Assembly: GCA_027365775.1 (NCBI GenBank) | Contig: DAHXLX010000001.1 | Span: 1 to 64,000 of the forward strand | DNA: 64,000 nt | Direction of reading: 5' to 3' | From: Candidatus Saccharimonadota bacterium | Lineage (GTDB): Bacteria; Patescibacteriota; Saccharimonadia; Saccharimonadales; UBA4665 | Shown: piece after piece, positions 19,704 to 27,701 of the stretch | How the letters are laid out: each line of letters begins with the position of its first letter | Numbering within the stretch: position 1 is the stretch's first letter | Notes under the pieces: model-generated | Told to the model about the DNA's origin: nothing | The model's input: only the letters and a program-made list of their open reading frames with translations | The model's database searches: none | Translations under genes and position numbers: made by a program

Positions 19704-20216
19704 ATGAAACATCTATACTTTATGCGTCACGGATTAAGTGTGATGAATAAACAGGGAGTCTTTTCCGGACTCAACGACACCCCCTTGGCCGAAGAAGGAC
19801 TTGACCAATGCCGCCAAGCGGCAATCGCTCTTAAACCGTTGAAAATTGATGTGATAGTATCTTCGCCAATGAAACGCGCACTTGATTCGGCAAGAATAAT
19901 CGCCCGTGGAATAGGCTATCCCGAAGATCAAATAATTGTCAGCGAGCTTTTCGTTGAACGTAGTTTCGGTCCACTCGAAGGTGCCAAGTATACAAAAACA
20001 CATAATCTCGATAATACCGACGGAGTTGAGCATAGCTCTGCTTTAATCGACCGGGCAAAAGCTGGCTTGTCGTTCGTCGAGAGCCTGGAGGCAAACAACG
20101 TCTTATTGGTCAGTCATGGAGCAATCGGCCGGGCAATCAAGAAAGTTCTCAACCCGCATCTTGACTACCATGAAGTTGAGGGGTTTAATAACGCCGAGAT
20201 CGTTAAACTGATTTAA
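19704..20216 (+). CDS. Histidine phosphatase family protein (phosphoglycerate mutase-like)
   Basis: The 170-residue protein starts MKHLYFMRHGLSVMNKQG, with the catalytic RHG near residue 9. SSPMKRALDSARII, the FVERSFGPLEG acid segment and LLVSHGAIGRAI with the second catalytic His follow. It hydrolyses or transfers phosphate on a small substrate that cannot be read from the sequence. The ATG at 19704 has AAGGA about 10 bases upstream; a longer frame from 19641 adds 21 residues that overlap tilS and is less likely. Confidence 0.9.
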   Translation: MKHLYFMRHGLSVMNKQGVFSGLNDTPLAEEGLDQCRQAAIALKPLKIDVIVSSPMKRALDSARIIARGIGYPEDQIIVSELFVERSFGPLEGAKYTKTHNLDNTDGVEHSSALIDRAKAGLSFVESLEANNVLLVSHGAIGRAIKKVLNPHLDYHEVEGFNNAEIVKLI

Positions 20217-20243
20217 CGGTATAATAAAAAATAAATATGTTAT

Positions 20244-20320
20244 GGCGGCGTAGCTCAGCCGGTTAGAGCACAGGACTCATAAGCCTGGGGTCAGTGGTTC
20301 AAGTCCACTCGCCGCTACCA
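20244..20320 (+). tRNA. tRNA-Met (CAT), elongator type
   Basis: The 77-base sequence folds as a tRNA: acceptor GGCGGCG with CGCCGCT, D arm TAGCTCAG...GGTTAGAGCA, anticodon loop CTCATAA (CAT at 20278-20280), T arm GTGGTTCAAGTCCAC and an encoded CCA. The D arm and the variable region (GGGGTCA) resemble elongator tRNA-Met. The top of the anticodon stem has an A-G mismatch. The 3' half is overlapped on the opposite strand by the end of a decayed serine recombinase, marking this tRNA as a likely integration site. Confidence 0.93.
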
Positions 20321-21819
20321 AAGCACTTTTTTCATCATTATTTTTACTTATTTCTTCCAATAATAGATAAGAGTCTATCTGCTTAGTGGTTCCAAATCCA
20401 GTTTCAAAGTCATAGGTGATTCCAGACGGGAAGAGTAGCTTCTGAATTGCTTGTCTACTTCTTGTGTTAGCTTGGTTCCAAAAGATGTCAGGTGTCTTAA
20501 TAAAGGTCATGGAGTCATCTACAATCTGTTCTTTTTCTTTAACGTAGCTGTCCATTTCAACTTTCTCTTGCTCCAATATTTCAATCTTCTCATCTATACG
20601 TTTAAGTTGCTCGTCTCTATCCTTATCTGTAATCTTGTCCGCTATGAACTTCTCGTTAGTAGAAAATCGTAGTTCTTTGTGTAGTTCAATATCATGGTTA
20701 ATCTGTCTCGCATTTTTTAGTGCCTCTCCGTACTCATCATTCCAAGCCCTTAGAACAAGGTTCTTGTATAGCCTTGTGATTCCAGCATTTAGTGGGCGTT
20801 TAGCTTCAAGTAGTTCCCTAAACTCTTTATGAATTACATCAACATCTCCACTAACCACTTTTCTACCAGTAACTTTCTGCGTACAGGTTGAACGACTACA
20901 ATGATATTTTTGATAATGACCACCGTTACCGTGAGGTGTACTGGCGCTTCGATATTGGTGACAATTTGTGCAAAGTAAAGTACCACGCAAAGAATATAAA
21001 TCGTCTCCCGTTATTACAATGACTTTTTTATTTTTATTGATAATTTCTATGTTTTTATAGATTATCTCCTCGTCAACAAGCGGTGTGTGCCTACCCTTTA
21101 TTATCTTGTCGCTCAACTTATTTTTGGTATAACCAGCATAGAACAGGTTTTTTAGGATTTTCTTCATGGCTTCACTGGACTTTGGTTTACCAGATTTAGT
21201 TTTAATGCCTTTTTCAAAAGTTAAACGAGACATGGCTGCAACGGTATATATGCCAGTTGAAAACTCAGTAAGTAAGAAACGAATAGTATCAGCGTACTTA
21301 ATCATCAATCACAACTGACTTGTTGACCTTCGTATAGCCGATTGTAGCGCTGTGAGGCCACTCACCTTTCCACTCTCATTCTCATGCCAGTAAGGCTTCT
21401 AATGGCTCTAATTTCATTATCAAACTGTGCTGCTGCTGCCAAAATTGCTTCTAAGAAACGTCCCCCTGGGTCATCATCAATAGGCTCAGTAACAGAAATA
21501 ATTTTAACTCCATACTTAGCTAGAGCCACTTTAATCCCGTAGTAGTCACCAAGATTCCTAGCTAGTCTGTCAATCACCCAGATATAAAGAAATCAATTTT
21601 GCCCTTGTTATCTTGAACAAACTTGAGCATTCTTTGTAGCGCTGGACGGTCTAAAAACTTTGCGAACTCACCTTCATCTCTGAAAATATTTGCTTCTGGT
21701 ACGATTATTCCTTGCTCACCTTTGCGGGCAAACGCCTTACATTCCCTTTCTTGGTTTGGAAGCTCAACCCTTGTTTGTTCTTTAGAAGACACACGGATAT
21801 AGATAATTCCATTGTTCAT
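20277..21819 (-). pseudogene. Large serine recombinase, broken by three frameshifts
   Basis: Read on the minus strand from ATG 21819, the fragments together make a large serine recombinase. The resolvase domain (IIYIRVSSKEQTR with the catalytic Ser, then IDRLARNLGDYYG and GGRFLEAILAAAAQFDNE) is followed by the recombinase domain (NLFYAGYTKN), a zinc ribbon with CTNCH and CSRSTC, and a coiled coil. Frames change near 21576, near 21362 and near 21310; the bridging piece GEWPHSATIGYTKVNKSVV lies in a third frame. The C-terminus runs into the tRNA-Met gene and stops at its anticodon loop. Real decay is likelier than three sequencing errors, but that cannot be excluded. It probably once integrated this island. 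Confidence 0.88.
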
Positions 21820-21855
21820 GGAACCATTATGCTTCTATGTTAGATATTTTTGTAT

Positions 21856-22017
21856 CTATATTTTAGTTATTTTGGAACCCTTTGACTGAACAGCTTCAGT
21901 CGCAACAACATTCAGAAGAACAACTATCTGCTCAACCTCACTATCGCTAAAAGTTCTGTAGGATTTACCAAGAAGTTTTCTAGCTTCTTTCACGCTAATA
22001 ACAGGAGTGGGAGTCAT
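21856..22017 (-). CDS. Small recombinase-associated protein (53 aa)
   Basis: A 53-residue frame runs from ATG 22017 to TAG 21856, immediately upstream of the serine recombinase on the same strand. It contains VISVKEARKLLGKSY followed by an acidic helix FSDSEVEQIVVLLNVVA. Small proteins with an EARKLLG(K) core followed by S-D-x-E helices are familiar next to recombinases of CPR mobile elements, but no function is known to me. It could be a regulator or directionality factor; this is inference from position. Confidence 0.6.
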   Translation of the reverse strand: MTPTPVISVKEARKLLGKSYRTFSDSEVEQIVVLLNVVATEAVQSKGSKITKI

Positions 22018-22134
22018 TATCATAAGACCCTAACTAACCGACTTAACCCTTTGCGACACAGTAGAACGACACTGTCATTAACAGAGGAGTTTGTAATAAG
22101 TTCAGTTAGGTCGGGTTATCGCTCCCGTCTGCTT

Positions 22135-22242
22135 GGTATGATGAAAACATACCCATGCAGTGCAACAACACACCTTGTGAAGCCCTCAAGAGGCTTTAGA
22201 GAGCCGTAAGTGCAACAGCTAACCCTAGACAGAGACTACGGC
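22135..22242. other. Intergenic block with three stem-loops (possible structured RNA or DNA site)
   Basis: Between 22018 and 22400 I see no gene. Three good inverted repeats stand in a row: GGTATG/CATACC (22135-22153), GAAGCC/GGCTTT (22179-22197) and GCCGTA/TACGGC (22203-22242). Two copies of AGTGCAACA lie between them. The block sits upstream of the recombinase-associated gene, between it and the IS. It might be a small RNA, a recombination site or a replication signal of the element. Confidence 0.35.
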
Positions 22243-22400
22243 ATACTATCTTGGTTAGAGTGTTAGTAGGCAGTAGTAGAGATATAGTTAGTGAGCTTGA
22301 CTCATCTATTAACCACTAGCATATCAAAAGACATGGAGGCTATCAATAAAATATTGTTGTATTATAATCATACTTGTTGTTTAGCTTCCGCTGGATAGTG

Positions 22401-23432
22401 TATTCTCTACCCAACCTCCTGGACACTTTTGAGTGCGGTTTTTAATGCTTGTGCTGACGTGTGGTTAGCCAGCTTTTCTTCCAAATATTGGCCAGGGGTT
22501 TTGCCCCCTAGGCTCATGTGTGGTCTGTCATAGTTATACTCCTTTTCCCATGACTTTAATAACTTCATGTAGTGTTGAATGGATACAAGGCGGTTAATGC
22601 TGTAGAATTCCTCGCCGTCGGTTCTATGGTTACGCTCGACCTTACCGTTATCCTCGGGATGCCTAACCTTGGTATGGCGATGCTCAATACCTAAGTCTTC
22701 CAGATGCCAGCTGAATCCTTCAGAGAACTCGCTGCCGTTGTCGGTCTGTATCTGCTGGATGGCAAATGGCAGAGCCTGCTTGACTTGGTTTACAAAGTCG
22801 GTGGAGCTCTTGACGCTGTTATGGTCGTAGATCCTCAATACCCGGTAGCGCGTACAGTCGTCAATAGCCGTAAACTGGTAGTAGCGCTTACCGGCAAAGC
22901 GAGACTTGTCAATGAACTTTACATCGATCTGTACCCGTTCGCCCGGGTAAGATTTAGCATAGCGTTGCGGTTAGCGCTCCATTTCTTCTTGTATCTCAGT
23001 CTGTTTAAGCCGTACTCCTTGTACAGCCGCCAGATGGTGTTCTTGGATACATACCAGTTGTATTTCTGCCGTAGATACCAGCACATACGATCAGGCCCAT
23101 ACTTACGTTTGAGTCGCAGTTCGATGATGGTGTCACAGATATCTTTTGGCAACCAACGTTGGATCTTATGTGGCCTAGAGGACTTACTCTTTAGGCCTTC
23201 AAGGCCTAAGCTAAGATAGCGATGATACCAAGTGTAGAAGGTTTGCCGGCTAATCCCAAAGTAGCGGCATGTGGGTGAAACCTTGTGCGTGACTTGTTCG
23301 TAATGCTGTATCCAGCGAAGCGGTAACCGAGCTCGTGAATCTAAATTAATTGTTTGTTACATATACTCCTCTTTATTACTTAGACCATATTATTTTACTT
23401 GGTCAAAGTGTAAAGAAGGTGGTGGGAGAATA
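22401..23432 (-). mobile_element. IS481-like insertion sequence, copy A (defective)
   Basis: This element of about 1,030 bases is bounded by imperfect terminal inverted repeats. The left end reads TATTCTCTACCCAACCTCCT, continuing to GGACACTTTTG; the right end, on the minus strand, reads TATTCTCCCACCACCTTCTT, continuing to TACACTTTG. It contains one decayed DDE transposase. A second homologous copy lies at 35893-36910. No clear target-site duplication was found. It interrupts a small helix-turn-helix gene whose N-terminal part remains at 23433-23526. The family is assigned from the HTH-DDE protein type and could also be called IS3-like. Confidence 0.8.
22407..23362 (-). pseudogene. IS481-like transposase, copy A
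   Basis: Frame comparison with copy B shows a helix-turn-helix transposase (YFGISRQTFYTWYHRYLSLG) with a C-terminal DDE domain (TAIDDCTRYR, QTDNGSEFSEGF, HPEDNGKVERNHRT). Codon 2 is TAA where copy B has GAA. Near 22968-22983 a one-base deletion and a TAT-to-TAA change break the frame. The catalytic Asp, Asp and Glu are intact in the downstream fragment (22407-22838). The gene cannot make a full transposase. Confidence 0.85.
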
Positions 23433-23526
23433 GACTTACCTTTAATTCTTTGGCAATCTTAGCATAGCTAACGTTTTCAACTCGTAGCTCTATGAACTTC
23501 TGAAATTGCTTAAACTCTGTTGCCAC
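23433..23526 (-). pseudogene. N-terminal fragment of a small helix-turn-helix protein cut by IS copy A
   Basis: From GTG 23526 the minus strand reads MATEFKQFQKFIELR and then VENVSYAKIAKELKVS, a plausible helix-turn-helix start, until it runs into the IS end at 23432. The continuation would be beyond 22401 and is not convincing there. Together with the recombinase-linked 53-residue gene this looks like part of the original element's regulatory region. The fragment is short, so the call is tentative. Confidence 0.45.
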
Positions 23527-23555
23527 TTGTAAGATATCCTCGTTTATATTATAAT
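23527..23555 (+). promoter_or_regulatory. Promoter of the isoprenoid-synthase-like gene, leaderless
   Basis: TTGTAA (23527-23532), exactly 17 bases, then TATAAT (23550-23555). The ATG at 23565 is only 9 bases past the -10 box, so transcription should start at or next to the start codon. There is no Shine-Dalgarno sequence. The promoter abuts the start of the divergent helix-turn-helix fragment. Confidence 0.75.
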
Positions 23556-23564
23556 AGTAACAAT

Positions 23565-24536
23565 ATGTCTATACCAGATACTGCTGTGGGTCGCTTTTGT
23601 GCCTATTCGGCTGAGTTAATAGCCGATAGAAACCAATATCAAGATACTTTATTAAGTGTCTCTGAAGATGTTGCAACCCAAAGCTACCTATTAGGACAGT
23701 CCAAGACCCGTATAGCAGCTATGGGGCTACTAGTAAAACAGGTTTACGATATGGCTCATATTGAAGACCCTGACTACGGTGAAGGCAGAGAAAATGCTGC
23801 AAGTTTAGGTGGTTTAGCACTTCTGCTCACCGATATTGTTGATGACCAAGTTGATATTCCTGATATGCCACTTGAAGAAAAGTTCCGATACTTAGACCAA
23901 GGTATGAGTAGCCTTTTATATGGTGAAGCTGCCCCACCAGAAACAGCCTACGCAGCAAACGGTGATGTACAGGCTATGAGAGCTTCTTTTGACCTTGCAA
24001 CTTACTTACATCAAAGACTATCAAGTTTAGGTGGTATAGATTCGTTGAGCGCTGCTATAGAGCCATTAGTAGACGACATTAAAGAACAATTTACTAGCAG
24101 AGACCTAGCAAGGCAACTGACCCTAACAAGAGCAATCGGTGCAAACTGTGGTGTTATTGCAGCAGTAGTAACCGAGTCAGTTGACAACGCTAAATATCCT
24201 AGTCTTGTTGAGGCAGCTAGAGGCATTGGGGGTTATGCCCAGTGTCTTGATAATGCCTATGAGATTAAAAAAGATATTGCAGAAGGTTCAGTTTCTTATG
24301 CAACTCTAATACTAGACCAACAAGGTAATACTGCTAAGAATCGTAGAGCTGCTAGAAATGTATTAACTAAAGAGGCTCAACTATCATACGAAGAAGGTGG
24401 AGTATCATTAACTCATAGTCAATCAGTTATTTATAGTGCTGCTAAAAGGTTGATTGAAGTGAAGTATAAAATATATTGTCGCTTAACAGACTATCAACCG
24501 AGACTTAGTTTACCTGCAATAGTTGGTTTAGAATGA
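23565..24536 (+). CDS. Isoprenoid-synthase-like (DDxxD) protein, function unknown
   Basis: This 323-residue, mostly helical, soluble protein lies in the AT-richer island. Near residue 80 it has LALLLTDIVDDQVD, whose DDQVD matches the first Asp-rich motif (DDxxD) of class I prenyl or terpene synthases. Near residue 230, GGYAQCLDNAYEIKKD sits where the second metal-binding motif of prenyl synthases or the NxxxxxE-type motif would be, with Asn replacing one Asp. No membrane helix is present. I infer an isoprenoid-synthase fold that acts on a prenyl diphosphate, but cannot name a product. It is followed after 7 bases by a phosphoglycosyl transferase gene, suggesting linked roles on a polyprenyl carrier. 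ATG 23565 is set by the promoter; the longer frame from 23520 lies upstream of transcription. Confidence 0.6.
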   Translation: MSIPDTAVGRFCAYSAELIADRNQYQDTLLSVSEDVATQSYLLGQSKTRIAAMGLLVKQVYDMAHIEDPDYGEGRENAASLGGLALLLTDIVDDQVDIPDMPLEEKFRYLDQGMSSLLYGEAAPPETAYAANGDVQAMRASFDLATYLHQRLSSLGGIDSLSAAIEPLVDDIKEQFTSRDLARQLTLTRAIGANCGVIAAVVTESVDNAKYPSLVEAARGIGGYAQCLDNAYEIKKDIAEGSVSYATLILDQQGNTAKNRRAARNVLTKEAQLSYEEGGVSLTHSQSVIYSAAKRLIEVKYKIYCRLTDYQPRLSLPAIVGLE

Positions 24537-24543
24537 GCCACTA

Positions 24544-25179
24544 ATGCCACAAGTACAAACTAACGAGTGGGTTCATAGTGGCTTACGCCGTAAACGAGAT
24601 GTGCTTCTTGCTGCTTCAGTACTTCCATTAGCAGCCCCACTAGGTTCTACGGGGCTTTTATTAAGTCGCCTGGTTGATGGACCTAACCCACTATTTGGTC
24701 AAGAGCGTGTAGGTAAGCATGGCGAATTATTCACAATCCATAAAATTAGAACAATGCCGAACTGCTCAGAAGACACCCCTAGCGTAGGAGCTTTAGACAA
24801 TAGAGCAAGCAAGCTAGGTAGGTTACTACGACTTGCTGCCATTGATGAAATACCCCAAATCTATAATATATTTTCTGGCGACCTTTCTTTAATCGGTCCA
24901 CGAGCATTGATAGAAGATGAAATCAAAGATATGCAAAAGGTACTAGAGCCAGAGTTGTTTAACCCTTGGTATGACGTTTATACGACAGCAGGACCAGGCT
25001 GTATATCTAGTTTTGGACACGATTCACACGCTTCAGAACGTGAGCTTGTAGCGTCCTATCGTAGGAGAGCTGAATCAGATATTGTGGACTATCAAAATGC
25101 TAGTCCCCTAAATGATATGAGGCTTTTAATGAGAGTAGGACAAACTGCTGCTAAAGTGGCTATGGGAGCTACTGGATAA
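24544..25179 (+). CDS. Small phosphoglycosyl transferase (bacterial sugar transferase family)
   Basis: This 211-residue protein belongs to the WcaJ/PglC-type family. It has one hydrophobic re-entrant helix (VLLAASVLPLAAPLGSTGLLL), GQERVGKHGELFTIHKIRTM, and the signature LLRLAAIDEIPQIYNIFSGD followed by LSLIGPRAL. The usual catalytic Asp-Glu pair is present as DE in AIDEIPQ. Such enzymes move a sugar phosphate from a nucleotide sugar onto polyprenyl phosphate at the inner membrane face. It lacks the four-helix N-terminal domain seen in the larger homologue at 61306-62742. It is probably translated by coupling to the gene before it. Confidence 0.85.
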   Translation: MPQVQTNEWVHSGLRRKRDVLLAASVLPLAAPLGSTGLLLSRLVDGPNPLFGQERVGKHGELFTIHKIRTMPNCSEDTPSVGALDNRASKLGRLLRLAAIDEIPQIYNIFSGDLSLIGPRALIEDEIKDMQKVLEPELFNPWYDVYTTAGPGCISSFGHDSHASERELVASYRRRAESDIVDYQNASPLNDMRLLMRVGQTAAKVAMGATG

Positions 25180-25523
25180 TTGCTCTTGGTACGGCTATCC
25201 TACTAAGATAACTCATTTTATATCTTAATTGGCGTAGGCATTTCTAGCTTTAATTACATAATAATATTATTTAGAAGTTATATGATTATTAGTGTTTGAA
25301 CTTAATATAATTTAATTATCATACATGATGTAAATAGTGAATTTGGGGTCTTTAGCTAGACTTCTAAAGTTCAACCTTCTCCTTCTCCTACACTAGCTGG
25401 GTTTAAGAACACCCGCTTAGACTGCAACAGAGGTTTCTTCTCTCACCCGTTTAACTATCTTCCACATGGTTATCAGTTCTCGTTTAATTTGGTTCCAGCT
25501 CGTTCCCAACACGCCTACCAGTT

Positions 25524-25745
25524 TTAGTATTTTTCAAGGGATATAACGGTTATTGCTTGTGTTTTGCCTTGATGCTTGGGATTATTTGTAATAAGTTTAG
25601 CTTCTTGGTGTTTAGCTAAATCAATAAAACAAGTGTCATATTATGTAATACCTAGATCTTTGGCTACCCTGAATGTTTACTTAGATAGTTTTTCAGATAA
25701 ATATACGAACTCTATTAGCATTAAGTTCAGAAACATATTGAACTC
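25524..25745 (-). pseudogene. Decayed PIN-domain (VapC-like) toxin fragment
   Basis: One minus-strand frame, broken by two in-frame stops, reads EFVYLSEKLSK, then FRVAKDLGIT, then YDTCFIDLAKHQEAKLITNN and PKHQGKTQAITVISLEKY to TAA at 25524. The D-x-x-F-I-x-L-A-K pattern followed by AKLITNNPKH matches the C-terminal half of PIN-domain nucleases (VapC type). The N-terminal part with the first catalytic Asp is not found. No antitoxin gene was seen. Confidence 0.5.
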
Positions 25746-25773
25746 TGACTAACTAAAGTCAGGAGTTCTTTTT
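25740..25773 (+). terminator. Hairpin with T-run, possible terminator
   Basis: GAACTCTGACT (25740-25750), a six-base loop and AGTCAGGAGTTC (25757-25768) pair with one bulge and are followed by TTTTT on the plus strand. It may end transcription from the sugar transferase gene about 560 bases upstream. Confidence 0.5.
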
Positions 25774-26124
25774 AATAAGTCATGAAGGGGTAAGTTGGGT
25801 ACTATCAACATCTAGTGTGTAATTTACCTTGCTGGGTAGTTAGTGTTCAGATATGTGAAGTATACCTTCATGGTACTCCTTGCTGACTCAAAATTGTTAA
25901 AGCTATGGTGTTAACTTTGGTTTTGTCTCCCGACTTCTCTGAATTCTCTTTCTAGGAAATTAGTGAAACCCCAAGCTTTAACTACCAACTGATGGAGTGG
26001 ATATTGTAGCATAACGTATAAATTCTTCATCACACCCTGAAACTTAAACGCCCTATGCGAGCTTTATTGGGCTCGCTAAATTACCGCTAACAGAGTCCAA
26101 TATGTTATAAACCACTACAGGGTG

Positions 26125-26153
26125 TTGTAAGAGCAGTACATCTAGCCTAGAAT
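26125..26153 (+). promoter_or_regulatory. Promoter of the membrane-anchored repeat protein, leaderless
   Basis: TTGTAA (26125-26130), 17 bases, TAGAAT (26148-26153), then seven bases to ATG 26161. The -35 sequence and spacing are the same as in the promoter at 23527-23555, and again no Shine-Dalgarno sequence is present. Confidence 0.7.
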
Positions 26154-26160
26154 AACCCCT

Positions 26161-27450
26161 ATGAAGCCTGGTGAAAAACAAAACCCAACAGCTGAACCAA
26201 ACCCAAATATCGTAACAGGAAAACAAGAGGCTCCTACACCATCCACAACACAACCCACAGTTAATACGCCTACACCAACCGATAAATCCCACAAAAGGGG
26301 CGCAATAATCGCTGTGGTAATTTTAGTTTTGATATTAGTAGCAAGTGGTGCTTTCGCCCTTTATCGCCATAACCACAAGGCTAAATCAGTTGTAGCTTCA
26401 TCTACTGCCAAAACATTAATTACAAGCCCCACAAGTCCAGCTACAAGTAATGCTGTTAATATAGATTACATTACTATCCCAACGGGCGTTAACGAAAGCC
26501 AGAACTACCCAATGGACTCAGCTCAAACGGCTTTAGGCCATTACGTTTATATTGACACTAGTGGCTCACTAAATAAGTCTACTACCGAATTAGGCGGTAA
26601 ACTAATCTATGATGGTCAAACTGTATACAGCGGAAGTGATTTAGCTACGGGTGGTGATAGCTATGTTATAAGCCAAAATGGACTTCACTACGCCTACATG
26701 AAGTACGACAATAGTACGGCTAACATTTACGTTGACAATAAGCTGGTACAGTCAGTGCCGAATCAATCACCTTCATATGCCGTAAGCCTGTACGCTGTTT
26801 CTAATAACGGTCAGGAATATGCGTATGGTTACTCGCCAGGCTTTCAAGACACTGCTATATATAAAGATGGCTCAGTCTTATATAAAAATACCAGCTCCAT
26901 ATTTTCAGCAGCTTTCAGTGATAACCTTTCACACTACGTTGCAATCGTCCAAATACCAACTGGCCCTAATGGTAATGTTACAGAAGACATTATTAAAGAT
27001 GGCGCTAACGTGGGTGCCGGAGATCAGGCTTTCATTAGTCCAAACGGTTCACATTATATTGCACTCGGTAATGGAACAAATACTTCTACCGCTGTTGTGG
27101 TTGACGGTAAGACCGTCGGGACAGCTGGCGTTACTAGCGGAGTAGGCAACTCTACGATAGTCAATGATAATGGCAGCTATGCTTTTACTGACTTTACTAA
27201 CCACTTAGTCAATATCAACGGTACGGTCCACGCTATACCCACCACACTGCCAGACAATTGTGGGCAGGGCTGTGTTAATTTATTTGCTGTTAACCAGACT
27301 GATACTCACTACATTGTAGGTGACTATAAGCCTGTAGGTGGCAATGGAGCTGTCTGGTACATGGACGGTAAAAGCATAAAGCTAAATGGCGATATTGAAG
27401 GTCTAGAGTTTAACGGCAACACTCTGTATGTTTACAAATGGTCAAACTAG
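26161..27450 (+). CDS. Membrane-anchored extracellular repeat protein, function unknown
   Basis: This 429-residue protein has a Pro/Thr-rich cytoplasmic N-terminus, one membrane helix near residues 48-66 (AIIAVVILVLILVASGAFAL) and a large extracellular domain rich in Gly, Asn, Ser and Tyr. That domain shows recurring units of about 45-50 residues containing 'SxNGxHYAY' or similar (VISQNGLHYAYM, AVSNNGQEYAYGYS, FISPNGSHYIALG, IVNDNGSYAFTD), which suggests a beta-propeller. No enzyme motif is seen. It may bind a ligand or partner at the cell surface, perhaps in host attachment; that is speculation. The gene ends in overlap with the RelE-like relic on the other strand. Confidence 0.65.
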   Translation: MKPGEKQNPTAEPNPNIVTGKQEAPTPSTTQPTVNTPTPTDKSHKRGAIIAVVILVLILVASGAFALYRHNHKAKSVVASSTAKTLITSPTSPATSNAVNIDYITIPTGVNESQNYPMDSAQTALGHYVYIDTSGSLNKSTTELGGKLIYDGQTVYSGSDLATGGDSYVISQNGLHYAYMKYDNSTANIYVDNKLVQSVPNQSPSYAVSLYAVSNNGQEYAYGYSPGFQDTAIYKDGSVLYKNTSSIFSAAFSDNLSHYVAIVQIPTGPNGNVTEDIIKDGANVGAGDQAFISPNGSHYIALGNGTNTSTAVVVDGKTVGTAGVTSGVGNSTIVNDNGSYAFTDFTNHLVNINGTVHAIPTTLPDNCGQGCVNLFAVNQTDTHYIVGDYKPVGGNGAVWYMDGKSIKLNGDIEGLEFNGNTLYVYKWSN

Positions 27451-27701
27451 TCCTTAGTCATATAACTGGCCATGCGTAGCCCTATGTCAAAAATAGCTTC
27501 ATTATCCTGTTGCAACCATAAATCTCGTACATCACCAGTAATATAAATTCTACGATAGTCTTTATATTTGCCTTTAGGGGCATGATTACGCGGTATAGGG
27601 TCTAGGGGGTTCTTAGTGAGTAGCCTTATGTCAGCCAGGCGATCTTTATGTTTTAGGCAGTCCTGTAAACTAAAGCAGCCGTGATTAATCTTTATCGAAC
27701 A
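27447..27701 (-). pseudogene. RelE/YafQ-like toxin, 5'-truncated relic
   Basis: An open frame with no start codon reads LQDCLKHKDRLADIRLLTKN, then PLDPIPRNHAPKGKYKDYRR, then IYITGDVRDLWLQQDNEAIF and ends MASYMTKD. The NPL...NHxxKGKYKxYRxIxITGDxR pattern is typical of RelE/YafQ-type mRNA interferases. About 20-25 N-terminal residues are missing, and the frame ends where the chromosomal-looking gene 27692-28381 begins. I take this junction as the right border of the island. No antitoxin is seen. Confidence 0.6.

Larger units (their letters stand above)
25180..26124. other. Gene-poor AT-rich stretch with decayed sequence
   Basis: No intact gene is seen in these roughly 950 bases. It contains a decayed PIN-domain gene (25524-25745, minus strand) and a hairpin with a T-run (25740-25773). 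The rest gives only short, interrupted frames and looks like decayed mobile-element DNA. Confidence 0.6.

Noticed and set aside
20244-20320. Second copy of the tRNA-Met 3' half at the right border near 27.7 kb
   Set aside because: I looked for it around 27.4-28.5 kb and found none, so no attachment-site pair is claimed for this island.
26053-26292. 79-residue Cys/Trp-rich minus-strand frame
   Set aside because: It is the shadow of the Pro/Thr-rich start of the gene at 26161 and of non-coding DNA.
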